DNA of 64,000 nucleotides from Halobacterium noricense (GTDB lineage Archaea; Halobacteriota; Halobacteria; Halobacteriales; Halobacteriaceae): positions 682,001 to 746,000 of the forward strand of contig NZ_CP089468.1 in the NCBI RefSeq assembly GCF_021233435.1, written 5' to 3'. The translations under genes and the position numbers were made by a program. Shown here one piece after another: positions 40,811-49,740 of this stretch (positions are counted from its first letter, which is position 1; every line of letters begins with the position of its first letter). A model generated the notes under the pieces. The model did no database searches, was not told the DNA's origin, and saw only the letters and a program-made list of their open reading frames with translations.

Positions 40811-41365
40811 TCACTTTTCGCCCGTCCGCAGCTGGTCGAGTTCGGCCGTTTCGCTGAGGTCGATGAGAGCGCGGTCGAGTAACTCCCGAACGACGAACTC
40901 CTCGTAGTGCTGGGTCTCGCAGTATTCACAGGGCTTCATCTCCCGGGCGACTGACTCGATTTCGTCGCCGTGTTGCTCGTAGAGCGTTTCGACGACGGTG
41001 GCTAGTTCCTCCGTCGCGGTCTCCCGTGCACGCGAGAGTGTTTTTTCGCTGTCCTTCGGGAGGTCGTACGAGAAGATGCGGGTGTTCGATTTGTAGTGCT
41101 TCCTCGTGGCACCACCCGCTTCTTCGAGCCGAGCGATTTCGACCATTCCAGCGTCCTTCAGGACGTTCACGTGGTGTCGAACCGTCGTCTCGGCTTTCTG
41201 TTCGCCACGCCGTTCTAACTCCTCGTGTATCGCCTCGATTGTCAGCTCCTCGTCAGCGAGCATATCGAGAATCTTCGCTCGAACGTCGTTCTCCAGTGCT
41301 TTCGCTTTCTCCGGATTGGTTGTCACGACGTCCCGGATGGGCACGTCGGATTCGAGCAAGGCCAT
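40811..41365 (-). CDS. Winged-helix metal-responsive regulator with CxxC
   Basis: A 184-residue ArsR-type regulator: an N-terminal winged helix (VRAKILDMLADEELTIEAIH, TTVRHHVNVLKDAGMVEIA), a helical linker, and CEYCETQH near residue 143 as a probable metal-binding site. It diverges from a heavy-metal ATPase across a 133-base gap filled with inverted repeats, and that context makes metal-dependent control of the ATPase, and of itself, the likely role. Confidence 0.85.
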   Translation of the reverse strand: MALLESDVPIRDVVTTNPEKAKALENDVRAKILDMLADEELTIEAIHEELERRGEQKAETTVRHHVNVLKDAGMVEIARLEEAGGATRKHYKSNTRIFSYDLPKDSEKTLSRARETATEELATVVETLYEQHGDEIESVAREMKPCEYCETQHYEEFVVRELLDRALIDLSETAELDQLRTGEK

Positions 41366-41416
41366 TATCGTGAACCGCAGTAGGTGTACGACGACAGTAA
41401 GAGTGACGCAATCCGT

Positions 41417-41487
41417 GTTATCGGACTACGACACGAAAGATACCATTATAATTTTTCTCGTAATGGTTATGGGTGTCGTACGATAAC
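41417..41487. promoter_or_regulatory. Nested inverted repeats between metal regulator and ATPase
   Basis: Outer arms: GTTATCG-gac-TACGACAC (41417-41434) and GTGTCGTA-CGATAAC (41473-41487), inverse of each other except for three extra bases. Inner arms: ACCATTA (41442-41448) and TAATGGT (41461-41467). The TATA-like GGTTATGG of the ATPase (41465-41472) lies between the inner and outer right arms. This looks like an operator region. Confidence 0.7.
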
Positions 41488-41498
41488 GTCACATCGAG

Positions 41499-43772
41499 AT
41501 GGGAACGACGCAGAGCCAATTCGACGTCGGCGGGATGTCTTGCTCGTTCTGCGCCGAGAGCATCGAGAAGGCCTACGACAGAACCGAGGGCGTCGAGAAC
41601 GTAGCTGTGAGTCTCGCTCACGAGGAAGTCCTCGTCCGGTACGACGACGAGGCGGCGAGCGAGGTCGAGGTGAAGGACACGCTCCGCGACCTCGGCTACA
41701 CGATTCGTGACCCCGACAAGGAAAAGCAGTACGAGGAGCAGCGCGAAGAACTCGCCGAAGGAAAGCGACGACTCGTTCTCGCTGGAGGCGCGTCCATCGT
41801 CGTCGCCGCGTCGATGGGCTGGATGCTGTTCGTGGTGGGCCGCTTCGAGTCAGCGTCACTGGCGATGGACCTCGCTACGCTCGCGTTGGCGTTGGGCACG
41901 ATGTTCGGTCCCGGCCGTTACATCGTCGAGAAAGCCTACCAGAGCCTCCGTCGCGGCATCTTCAACCAACACGTGCTATTGGAGGCTGGCGCGTTCGCCG
42001 GGCTGCTCGGTGGCTTCCTCGGCCTGCTCGTCTTCCCCGGCTTCCCGACCGTCCACTTCTTCGCCGTCGCCGTGTTCATCACCACCTATCACGTCCTCTC
42101 CGAGTACACCAGTCTCGTCGTCCGTACGCGGGCCTCACGGGCCGTACGGGGTCTTCTCGCGCTCCGGTCGGACACCGCTCGTCGGGTGACCGACGACGCA
42201 GTTGACGAAGTCCCCGTCGACGAGCTCGAAGTCGGCAACTGCGTCCGCGTCAAGCCCGGCGAGAACGTCCCCGTGGACGGCGAGGTTGTCGAGGGCGAAT
42301 CGACAGTGGACGAATCCGTCGCCACTGGCGAGTCCATCCCCGAGGAGAAGGGCGAGGGCGACGAGGTAATCGGGGGCAGCGTCAACGAGACCGGCACGCT
42401 GCTCGTCGAGGTGACCGCCACCGGGGAGGACGCGTTCCTGAATCAGGTCGCCCACGAAATCGAGGAGGCGCGGGCGACGAAACCCGGTATCGTTCAACTC
42501 GCCGACCGCGTCCTCAGATACTTCGTCCCCGCCGTCCTGTTCGTCGCGGCGCTATCCTTCGGGTTCTGGTTGGTTGCGCCGCTCGCGTGGGGTGCCGACC
42601 CGAACGTTCGACGGGGAGCATTCGCGGCGCTCGCCGTCCTCGTCCTCGGCTACCCCTGTGCGCTCGGAATGGCGACCCCGCTCGCGCTGATTCGGGGCGG
42701 CGGGGAAGCCGCAAACCGCGGCATCCTGATGCGCAGCGGCGACGCGTTCCAGATATTCCCGGACGTCGACCACGTCGTGCTGGACAAGACCGGCACTATC
42801 ACCGTCGGTGAATCTGCCGTCAGCGACGTAATCGCCCTCGCAAGCGACGAGGCCGAGGTACTGGCGACCGCGGCGAGCGCGGAGGCCTTCTCGGCGCATC
42901 CGCTCGCCGACGCCATCCTCGACCACGCGGCTGAACGCGGCGTCGACTACGCCGACCCCGAGGAGTTCGACTCGGTGACGGGTAGGGGCGTCCGGGCGAC
43001 CGTCGACGGCGACGACGTGCTGGTCGGCAAACCGCACTGGCTCGCTGACGAAGGGATCGACCTGTCGCACGCGAACGACGACATCGAAGCCCTCCAGCAC
43101 CGTGGCCTCACGGTCTCGGGCGTCGTCCGCGGTGGCGAACTCGTCGGACTGGTCGGCATCGGCGACGAAATCAAGGACGACGCTACGGAGACGGTCAAAC
43201 GGATGCAGGACGCCGGAATCACGCCCGTGATGATTACAGGCGACAACGCGCGCACTGCCGAAGCGGTCGCCGAGAAAGTGGGCGTCGACCGCGTGATGGC
43301 CGACGTGCTGCCCGACGAGAAACGCGAAGAAATCGGCCGACTACAGGACGAAGGGCATCGCGTGGCGATGGTCGGCGACGGCATCAACGACGCGCCCGCG
43401 CTCACCCAAGCCGACGTCGGCATCGCCATCGGTGCCGGGACGGACATCGCTATCGAGTCGGCAGACGTCGTACTGATGGGCGACCGCTTGGGCGGCGTGA
43501 TGGACGCCTACGAGATTGGGGCGGAGAGCTACCGGAAAACCCGGCAAAACCTCGTTGCCGCGTTCTCGTTCAACGGCATCGGTGTGGCCGCGGCGACGAC
43601 CGGGCTCGTCCATCCCGTGTTTGCGATGATTGCGATGGTGCTGTCCGTCTCAGTCGTCCTCGCCAACAGTTTCGCGGGCCAACTCCTCTCGGGTGGGGGC
43701 ATCAACGCGGAGTTCGCCGTCGGAGACAGCGATGGGGGTGAATCCGGGAGAGAAGACGCGGCAGCCGATTAG
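41499..43772 (+). CDS. Heavy-metal P1B-type ATPase
   Basis: A 757-residue exporter: an N-terminal HMA domain (GGMSCSFCAESIEK), actuator TGES (VATGESIPEEKG), phosphorylation loop LDKTGTITVGE, TGDNARTAEAVA and GDGINDAPALTQADVG. The membrane metal site reads YPC (GYPCALGMATPLA) where copper pumps have CPC. Helix 7 has FNGIG and helix 8 MVLSVSVVLANS. So it is probably a Cu, Ag or other soft-metal pump, but the altered site makes the ion uncertain. The regulator upstream and the HMA protein at its end fit a metal-efflux cassette. Confidence 0.92.
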   Translation: MGTTQSQFDVGGMSCSFCAESIEKAYDRTEGVENVAVSLAHEEVLVRYDDEAASEVEVKDTLRDLGYTIRDPDKEKQYEEQREELAEGKRRLVLAGGASIVVAASMGWMLFVVGRFESASLAMDLATLALALGTMFGPGRYIVEKAYQSLRRGIFNQHVLLEAGAFAGLLGGFLGLLVFPGFPTVHFFAVAVFITTYHVLSEYTSLVVRTRASRAVRGLLALRSDTARRVTDDAVDEVPVDELEVGNCVRVKPGENVPVDGEVVEGESTVDESVATGESIPEEKGEGDEVIGGSVNETGTLLVEVTATGEDAFLNQVAHEIEEARATKPGIVQLADRVLRYFVPAVLFVAALSFGFWLVAPLAWGADPNVRRGAFAALAVLVLGYPCALGMATPLALIRGGGEAANRGILMRSGDAFQIFPDVDHVVLDKTGTITVGESAVSDVIALASDEAEVLATAASAEAFSAHPLADAILDHAAERGVDYADPEEFDSVTGRGVRATVDGDDVLVGKPHWLADEGIDLSHANDDIEALQHRGLTVSGVVRGGELVGLVGIGDEIKDDATETVKRMQDAGITPVMITGDNARTAEAVAEKVGVDRVMADVLPDEKREEIGRLQDEGHRVAMVGDGINDAPALTQADVGIAIGAGTDIAIESADVVLMGDRLGGVMDAYEIGAESYRKTRQNLVAAFSFNGIGVAAATTGLVHPVFAMIAMVLSVSVVLANSFAGQLLSGGGINAEFAVGDSDGGESGREDAAAD

Positions 43773-43975
43773 GCCAATACGTCGTAGCCCGCTCGCTCGA
43801 TGGCGGCGTGAAGGTCGTCGTCTGACACGTCGTCTTCGACGACCACTTCGACGGTGTCGCCCTCGTTATCGGCGTCGACTCGGGTGACGCCGCTGATGTT
43901 CTCGAGAGCGTTCTCGACGTTCTGTTCACAGCCAGTACACGACATACCGGTGACAGTGAGTGTTTCGCGCTTCAC
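43769..43975 (-). CDS. HMA-domain metallochaperone
   Basis: A 68-residue heavy-metal-associated domain: GMSCTGCEQNVENALENISG with the metal-binding CxxC, then a ferredoxin-like fold. It would carry Cu(I) or a similar ion to the ATPase. Start is taken as GTG 43975 by family length. Its stop overlaps the stop of the convergent ATPase by four bases. Confidence 0.9.
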   Translation of the reverse strand: MKRETLTVTGMSCTGCEQNVENALENISGVTRVDADNEGDTVEVVVEDDVSDDDLHAAIERAGYDVLA

Positions 43976-44157
43976 GTCGTAGATTATCGTTCCACGCCAA
44001 AGACCGTTCCGACGAGCGTTGTACTGGTGTCGCGGTCGTCTTCGTGCTCGTGTAGCTGTCGCGTTGCGGTCTGCGTTCGGCCGTTCACCCGCGCTCGTGG
44101 TCGTTCTCCGACAGTTCTCCGTCACCTTCTTGCGTGTCACCGGCGAACTGGAAAGGC

Positions 44158-45492
44158 ATGGACGCGCGCGGGCAGACGGAGATTATCGGGGTGGTGCTGT
44201 TGCTCGCCATCACAGTCGCCGGGGTCGGCGTCGTGGTCGTGGCGGGTGGCAGCGCGCTCGACGCCGCACAGGACCAGTCGTCGGTCCAGCGCGCCGAGCA
44301 GTCGATGAGTCTCTTCGACGCGCGCAGCGCGCTCGTCGCGCTCGGGCGGTCGGACGGCCAGTCGCTGACGCTGGCGAACTCCGAGCGCGGCAGCTACGAG
44401 GTGCGGCCCGACACCGGTCGCATGGTCGTCGTCAGGGAGGGCGAGGACGGTTCGACGACCGAGTACTTGAACACGACGCTGGGGTCGGTCGTCTACGAGA
44501 ACGGCGACACCGAGGTCGCGTACCAGGGCGGCGGCGTCTGGTACTCGCGGGGCGCTGGCGCGGAGATGGTGTCGCCGCCGGAGTTCAACTACCAGGACGC
44601 GACGCTGACGCTCCCCGTGATTCGCGTCACCGGCAGCGAGCAGACGGCGGCCGGCGCGCCGACCGCTCGCGTGACGCGCGACGAGGCCGCGTCGAATCGC
44701 TCCGTCTTCCCCGGGCCAGGACGGACGAACCCGCTCCAGAACGGTACCATGACCGTTGCCGTGGAGAGCGACTACTACCGCGGCTGGGCGTCGTTCTTCC
44801 GGTCGCGGACGAGCGGGAACGTCTCCGTGATTCCCGACGAGAACCGCGTCGAACTGGAACTCGTCGCGCCCGGGACCGGCGGCCAGTTCACGCTCGACGA
44901 GACGCCGCTGGAGCTCCGCGGGCTCGCGGGTGACGACCCCCTGGAGTCGCTGACGTTCACGCTGAAACCGAACAAGAACTCCGACTTCAGCGACCTCCAC
45001 TGGACGCTCGTCGCCGACGACGGCGGCTCCCAGCGCTTCGAGTTCGACATCCAGGGCTCGAACGTCTGCAAAGACGGCAATCAGCCCGAAGTCACGCTGG
45101 AGTACACGAACGGCGGGACGACGCACACGTGGAGTGGCGACAACCGCTTCTCGCAGAACGACTCGACGTACGCGTACTCCTGTTCGGAGGACGACAACAC
45201 GCCGACGATGCACCTCGACTTGACCGGGGACACGAACCTCACGTATCAGAGCGGCGGCGGAGCACCCGTCGCGAACAACTCCACGGGGAAGCTCGTGAAC
45301 TACGCGCTCGGCGAGATGGGACCGAACGTCGACTTGAAGCTGCTCTCGAAGGGCAAACAGAACCCGTCGGGGAACTCCGCGAGCACCGACCTCCCGGCGT
45401 CCACGGGCCGACTCGAATACGACTCCTCCGGCGAGCACGTCGTCACGTTCCTCCACATCACCAAGAACGCCGTGAACGTGACCGTCCGGTAG
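44158..45492 (+). CDS. Pilin-like secreted protein (DUF7289-like)
   Basis: A 444-residue protein with a type IV pilin-like N-terminus: GQTEIIGVVLLLAITVAGVG, one membrane helix with the expected Gly-Gln-Thr-Glu peptidase context, then a long extracellular beta-rich region. I place it near haloarchaeal DUF7289 proteins. It is convergent on, and abuts, the pilus operon, and is probably a pilus-associated or surface protein. ATG 44158 is chosen because MDARGQTE is the normal opening. Confidence 0.78.
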   Translation: MDARGQTEIIGVVLLLAITVAGVGVVVVAGGSALDAAQDQSSVQRAEQSMSLFDARSALVALGRSDGQSLTLANSERGSYEVRPDTGRMVVVREGEDGSTTEYLNTTLGSVVYENGDTEVAYQGGGVWYSRGAGAEMVSPPEFNYQDATLTLPVIRVTGSEQTAAGAPTARVTRDEAASNRSVFPGPGRTNPLQNGTMTVAVESDYYRGWASFFRSRTSGNVSVIPDENRVELELVAPGTGGQFTLDETPLELRGLAGDDPLESLTFTLKPNKNSDFSDLHWTLVADDGGSQRFEFDIQGSNVCKDGNQPEVTLEYTNGGTTHTWSGDNRFSQNDSTYAYSCSEDDNTPTMHLDLTGDTNLTYQSGGGAPVANNSTGKLVNYALGEMGPNVDLKLLSKGKQNPSGNSASTDLPASTGRLEYDSSGEHVVTFLHITKNAVNVTVR

Positions 45493-46239
45493 TCAGGCCA
45501 CCGCGACGTCGATGTAGACACCCTGCACGTAGACTCCTTCGCCGGGGAGCGGACACTCGACTTCACCAGTTCGCCCGTCTGCGGGGCCGTCACAGTTCTG
45601 TCCGAACTCGGCCTCGAGGTACTGCTCCCAGGCCGCGGCGCGCGGCGACGTGACGGTGAGGTTCGCGGGCGTCGAGAACGACTCGACGTCGCGGGCGCTG
45701 ACGGTCGTCCGGACGAGCACCCGCTGCGTGCCGTCCGTGGAGACGCCCCGGCTGGCCGGCTCCGTGGCGACGATGGGGACGAGCGTGCGGTCGCCCGCCG
45801 AAACGCGCGGCTCGCTGAACAACACCGCACGGTCGCCGTACTGCCGGAACAGCGCGCCGTTCGAGTAGACGAGTCGGTCACCGTCGTCAGCGCGATACAC
45901 CACTGGCCTGGTCGTGGCTTGGTAGGACGCCCCGCCGTCGGTGGAGACGTTGAACGTCACCGGCTCGCCGAACCCGAGCGCGCCGTCCGACAGCAACACC
46001 TCCGTCGCGCGGCTGGGTGCGCCGCGGACCGCGAGGTCGTCGACGTTCGAGTCGAGGATGTCGAACGCGCGCTCGGTGTTCGAGAACTGCTGCGCGTCCC
46101 GCGCGCCGGTGAGCGCGTCGAACCCGCCGACGTAGACGACCGCGGTCGTGGAGACTATGATACCGAAGATGAGCACGAATCCGAGCGTGTCGCTGACCGC
46201 GCGCCGGTCCGAGAAGCCGTCGACGCGCACGCTACGCAT
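45493..46239 (-). CDS. Pilin-like protein (DUF7289-like), pilus operon
   Basis: A 248-residue protein with N-terminal RRAVSDTLGFVLIFGIIVST, a single membrane helix typical of archaeal type IV pilin-like proteins, then an extracellular beta domain ending in a cysteine-containing segment (NCDGPADGRTGEVECPL). Last gene of the pilB-pilC operon, overlapping the preceding gene by eight bases. Probably a minor pilin. Confidence 0.78.
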   Translation of the reverse strand: MRSVRVDGFSDRRAVSDTLGFVLIFGIIVSTTAVVYVGGFDALTGARDAQQFSNTERAFDILDSNVDDLAVRGAPSRATEVLLSDGALGFGEPVTFNVSTDGGASYQATTRPVVYRADDGDRLVYSNGALFRQYGDRAVLFSEPRVSAGDRTLVPIVATEPASRGVSTDGTQRVLVRTTVSARDVESFSTPANLTVTSPRAAAWEQYLEAEFGQNCDGPADGRTGEVECPLPGEGVYVQGVYIDVAVA

Positions 46240-46684
46240 CCTCGACCTCCAGGCGGTTGCCCTCGTAGACCACGACGAAGTCGCCGCCCGAGACGGTCGC
46301 GTTCTCGACCGGTATCTCCGTCTGGAATTCGACGGTGATGGTGACGGCCGAGCGGTCGGCGTCGAGGACGACGTTGCCGTTCCCGGACTCGTTGACGTGC
46401 ACGTCGTAGCTGAAGCCCGCGACGTTCGACGGTGCTTCGACGGTGTACCGAACGCTGCCGCCGTCGCTGGCGCGCGCGAGCGTGTCGGCGGCCGCGAGGT
46501 CTGCGGCGACGCGGTCGCCGACGACGCGGAGTTCGGTCTCGACGGCGCGGTCGCGCTGAGTCTCCACGAGCGACCCCGCGGAGAACAACAGCATCGTCAC
46601 GAGGATGGCGGCGACGCCGACGTTCAGCACGTAGCCCAGCGCCGTGGAGACGCCGCGGTCGTCCCCGCGCCACGACCGGCTCAC
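46232..46684 (-). CDS. Pilin-like protein (DUF7266-like), pilus operon
   Basis: A 150-residue protein with GVSTALGYVLNVGVAAILVT as its membrane helix, followed by an extracellular domain. The start is taken at GTG 46684, which gives the GTGA overlap with the preceding stop seen elsewhere in this operon; an in-frame GTG at 46693 would add three residues. Probable minor pilin. Confidence 0.75.
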   Translation of the reverse strand: MSRSWRGDDRGVSTALGYVLNVGVAAILVTMLLFSAGSLVETQRDRAVETELRVVGDRVAADLAAADTLARASDGGSVRYTVEAPSNVAGFSYDVHVNESGNGNVVLDADRSAVTITVEFQTEIPVENATVSGGDFVVVYEGNRLEVEDA

Positions 46685-47286
46685 ATCCGCCACACTACCA
46701 CCTCCACTTCGACGACGGCGTACGCGTGGCCGGGCGCGTTCGGCGCGAAGTAGCGCTCGCCTTCCGTCGCGTCCACGTCCGCGAGGGTCTTCGCCGTCGG
46801 CTCGAAGCGAGTGCCGTTGCGTTCGGTCACCGACTGGTTGTCGTAGAGCGTGACCAGCCGCGTGGCGGCGACGGCGTCCGCGCTCGGCTGGCCGTGGAAC
46901 GCGAGCCGGCGGACGCGGCGCTCGCCGTCAGAACCGACGTAGTAGGCGTTGACGTTGTACGCGACCGCGCGGTCGCCGAACGTCTCCTCGACGGCGAGCA
47001 GGAACGACGCGCCGGGGGTTTCGCCGACGTAGTACCCCTCGTTGCTGGCGTTCGTGAACGCCGCCGCGGAGCCGTTCCAGTAGCGTAGCGTGCGCGAGAG
47101 GTTGCCGTTCGCGCGCTCAGTCTCCAGCAGGCCGGAAGCCGCCCGCTCGTGCTGGGTCTCGATGTGCTGGCCGGCCGTACTCGCGGTCAGCGGCGTCACC
47201 GCGGTCGCCTGAATCGTGAACGCGACCGTCGCGACGACGAGCAGCGCGGCGGCGACGCCCTCCAGCGTGTGTGCTTGCGCCCGCAT
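46681..47286 (-). CDS. Pilin-like protein (DUF7288-like), pilus operon
   Basis: A 201-residue protein opening MRAQAHTLEGVAAALLVVAT, a membrane helix with the conserved small-residue pattern, then an extracellular domain with several Asn-x-Ser/Thr sites (possible N-glycosylation: NLS, NGS, NAS, NQS). One base separates it from the preceding gene. Probable minor pilin. Confidence 0.75.
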   Translation of the reverse strand: MRAQAHTLEGVAAALLVVATVAFTIQATAVTPLTASTAGQHIETQHERAASGLLETERANGNLSRTLRYWNGSAAAFTNASNEGYYVGETPGASFLLAVEETFGDRAVAYNVNAYYVGSDGERRVRRLAFHGQPSADAVAATRLVTLYDNQSVTERNGTRFEPTAKTLADVDATEGERYFAPNAPGHAYAVVEVEVVVWRM

Positions 47287-47287
47287 G

Positions 47288-47725
47288 CTACCACACCTTC
47301 ACGACGAGTTCGTAGCGGTCGCCGACGACGGTCACGCTCCGCCACGCGACGGTCGCGTCGGCGTCCGCGGAGACCGACTGCCCGGCCGCTGCGCGCTCGC
47401 CGTCGATGGTCGCCACGTCGCCCGCGGTGGTTACTAGCGTCACGTTCGCCGACTTGTAGTCGCGTAGTGCTAACTCGCTGATAGCGTCGCCGTCCGCGAA
47501 GAACGCGGCCGTCCGCTCCGTGTCGAGGGCGTACGGCTGATTCGGGGACGCGAGGCGGTCGGTCACGAGGTCGTCGGCGATGCGGTTCGCGGAGACGGGG
47601 TCGCCGACGTCCGGGTCCGCGAACGGCGTGATGATGCCGGGGACGAACGCGAACGCGAACGCCACGGTCACGAGGAAGATGCTGACGCCCGCGGCGAAGT
47701 CCATGGTGGTCTGTGCCCGGGACAT
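47288..47725 (-). CDS. Pilin-like protein (DUF7287-like), pilus operon
   Basis: A 145-residue protein with N-terminal SRAQTTMDFAAGVSIFLVTV, a single membrane helix, and an extracellular domain. ATG 47725 stands just after the pilC stop; a GTG at 47731 overlaps that stop and could be used instead. With three similar genes downstream it forms the set of minor pilins typical for this haloarchaeal operon. Confidence 0.76.
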   Translation of the reverse strand: MSRAQTTMDFAAGVSIFLVTVAFAFAFVPGIITPFADPDVGDPVSANRIADDLVTDRLASPNQPYALDTERTAAFFADGDAISELALRDYKSANVTLVTTAGDVATIDGERAAAGQSVSADADATVAWRSVTVVGDRYELVVKVW

Positions 47726-47727
47726 GG

Positions 47728-49740
47728 TCACGCGAAGGAGAACGCTATCAGCGCGACGGTCGGCAGTATCACTGCGAATTTCACGCCCGAGAGCAGGCTC
47801 GCGTCGCGGATGTAGCCCGCGACGAACCCGGAGATGACGCCCTGCATCGTCACCGCGTGGAAGAACATCATCCCCAGCAGCTCGGTGTCGATGTTCCCGC
47901 CGAAGCTCAACTGGGCGCCCGCGCCGCCCGCGCCAGCCGTCGACGTCTCCAGCCCGCTCATCGTGCCGAGGAACTTCACCTGGAGGATGAGCATCACCGC
48001 CAGCAGCGTGAGGTACGTCATCACGATGATGACGACCTGCATGCGGGCCCGCGAGCGGCGCTCGCGCTCGATGTCGTCCTGGTTCTCGCTGGCCTGTGCG
48101 GCCGTCGACAGCACCGCCGTAATCTGGCTGGACGCCTCCTGTGCCTTCGTGATGAGCTTCACCGTGCGGGCGAGCCGCGGGATGTGGTACTTGTTGTTGA
48201 ACTCGACGAGCGCGCGCTTCAAGCTCGTACCGTAGTTCACCTTCGCGTACATCGTCTCGAACTCCTCGCCGAGCTTCCCGCTAGTGGTCTCCGAGACCGC
48301 GCCGATGGACTCCAGAATCGTCATCCCGGTGTCGTTGGCCGAGGAGAGCTTCCGGAGGTTGTCCGAGAGCTTGTTCGTGATGCGGCGCCGCGAGCGCACG
48401 TTCCACTCGCGGAACACCGCCAGCGGGAATCCGATCAGGTACAGCGGGAGGTAGACGTAGAGGAACGTCCCCCAGATGGGGGCGGCGACCATGGCGTCGA
48501 GCGTCGTCGGCGCGACGCCCGCGAGCACGGCGTTCACGACGAGCACGAGCGTCACCGGCGCGGTGAACGCGAGCGTGAACAGCGGGTTGTCCCGGAAGAA
48601 CCGCGCGGGGTGGCGCATCACCTGCATCGTCTCGTACGTGCCCTCGCGGCGCTTCACGCGGTCGAAAATCGCGTACTCGCCGACGAAACGCTCGACGAGA
48701 CCGAGGCTGAGCAGGCCGGGTTCGCGGTGGCCGGTGTCCTCGCCCTCGAATTCGAGGAAGCCGTCCCCGATTTCGTCCTGCTTGACCGTGGAGACGAGCA
48801 CGAGGAAGCCGAGACCGACGATGGGCGTGAGCACGTAGACGGTGGCGTACAGCAGCCGCATCTGGGCCTGCCCGAGCATGCTCATGATGACGAGGATGAT
48901 GATGAGCAACAGCGGGAACAGCGACAGCGTCATGTACATCTCGCCGAACAGCTCCAGGGTGTCGAGCGTGAGCTCCTGTTGCTGTTTGGCGGTGCGCATG
49001 TGCTTGTCCTTCTTGTCCGAGAGGAACTCCGTCATGTCCCCGCCGGAGTTGATGATGGAGAGCATGTCCGTCAGGAACTGGCTGAGTTCGTCGCTGGGCG
49101 TCTCCATCGAGCGGTTCCGCACCGCCGTCCGGTAGTCCGTGTCGAAGTACTCGGTCTCCTGGACGATGCTGCGGAACTCCATGGCGACCTCGCCGTACGT
49201 GTCGTCGGCCTTCGCCATCGCCTCCAGAATCTCCAGTTGGTTCATGCCGCCGATGGAGAGCGCGTACATGAACGAGACGGCGTCCGGCAACAGCATGTTA
49301 ATCTCGCGCTCCCGCGAGCTCGACCGCATGTACGGCACGGAGAGTAGCCCGCCGAACCCGGCCGTGAAGCCGATAAACCCGAAGAAGAGGCCGGTGCCGA
49401 CGACCAGCGCGGGAATCTTCAGCGCCTGCACGATGGCCAGCAGCGTCTCGTTCGGGACGGGGACGCCGATGAGCGTCTCCGTCTCCACGAGCCCGGTGTA
49501 GAACAGGCCGTAGCCGAGCGCGAGCCCGAGCAGCCAGAGCGTGACGCCCGCGAGGACGCCCACGCCGATGGCGCGGGAGACGAACAGCTCCACGGGGTCG
49601 TCCATGCGGGCTTCCGCGAGCTTCGTCTCGACGTCCGCGACGAAGTCGCTGCCGTCGCTGAACGCCCACTGGTAGACGGGGAAGAACGCGTCCGCGACGA
49701 CGTCCGCGCCCTCGCCGAACGACTGCGACCCCGTGCTCAT
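47728..49740 (-). CDS. pilC: PilC/TadC-type pilus assembly membrane protein
   Basis: A 670-residue protein with two type II secretion F domains (around residues 150-270 and 480-600) and about nine membrane helices. Conserved helical segments SFMYALSIGGMNQLEILEAM and LSSANDTGMTILESIGAVSE mark the two halves. It is the inner-membrane platform on which PilB works. It overlaps the PilB stop by four bases (ATGA). Confidence 0.92.
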   Translation of the reverse strand: MSTGSQSFGEGADVVADAFFPVYQWAFSDGSDFVADVETKLAEARMDDPVELFVSRAIGVGVLAGVTLWLLGLALGYGLFYTGLVETETLIGVPVPNETLLAIVQALKIPALVVGTGLFFGFIGFTAGFGGLLSVPYMRSSSREREINMLLPDAVSFMYALSIGGMNQLEILEAMAKADDTYGEVAMEFRSIVQETEYFDTDYRTAVRNRSMETPSDELSQFLTDMLSIINSGGDMTEFLSDKKDKHMRTAKQQQELTLDTLELFGEMYMTLSLFPLLLIIILVIMSMLGQAQMRLLYATVYVLTPIVGLGFLVLVSTVKQDEIGDGFLEFEGEDTGHREPGLLSLGLVERFVGEYAIFDRVKRREGTYETMQVMRHPARFFRDNPLFTLAFTAPVTLVLVVNAVLAGVAPTTLDAMVAAPIWGTFLYVYLPLYLIGFPLAVFREWNVRSRRRITNKLSDNLRKLSSANDTGMTILESIGAVSETTSGKLGEEFETMYAKVNYGTSLKRALVEFNNKYHIPRLARTVKLITKAQEASSQITAVLSTAAQASENQDDIERERRSRARMQVVIIVMTYLTLLAVMLILQVKFLGTMSGLETSTAGAGGAGAQLSFGGNIDTELLGMMFFHAVTMQGVISGFVAGYIRDASLLSGVKFAVILPTVALIAFSFA

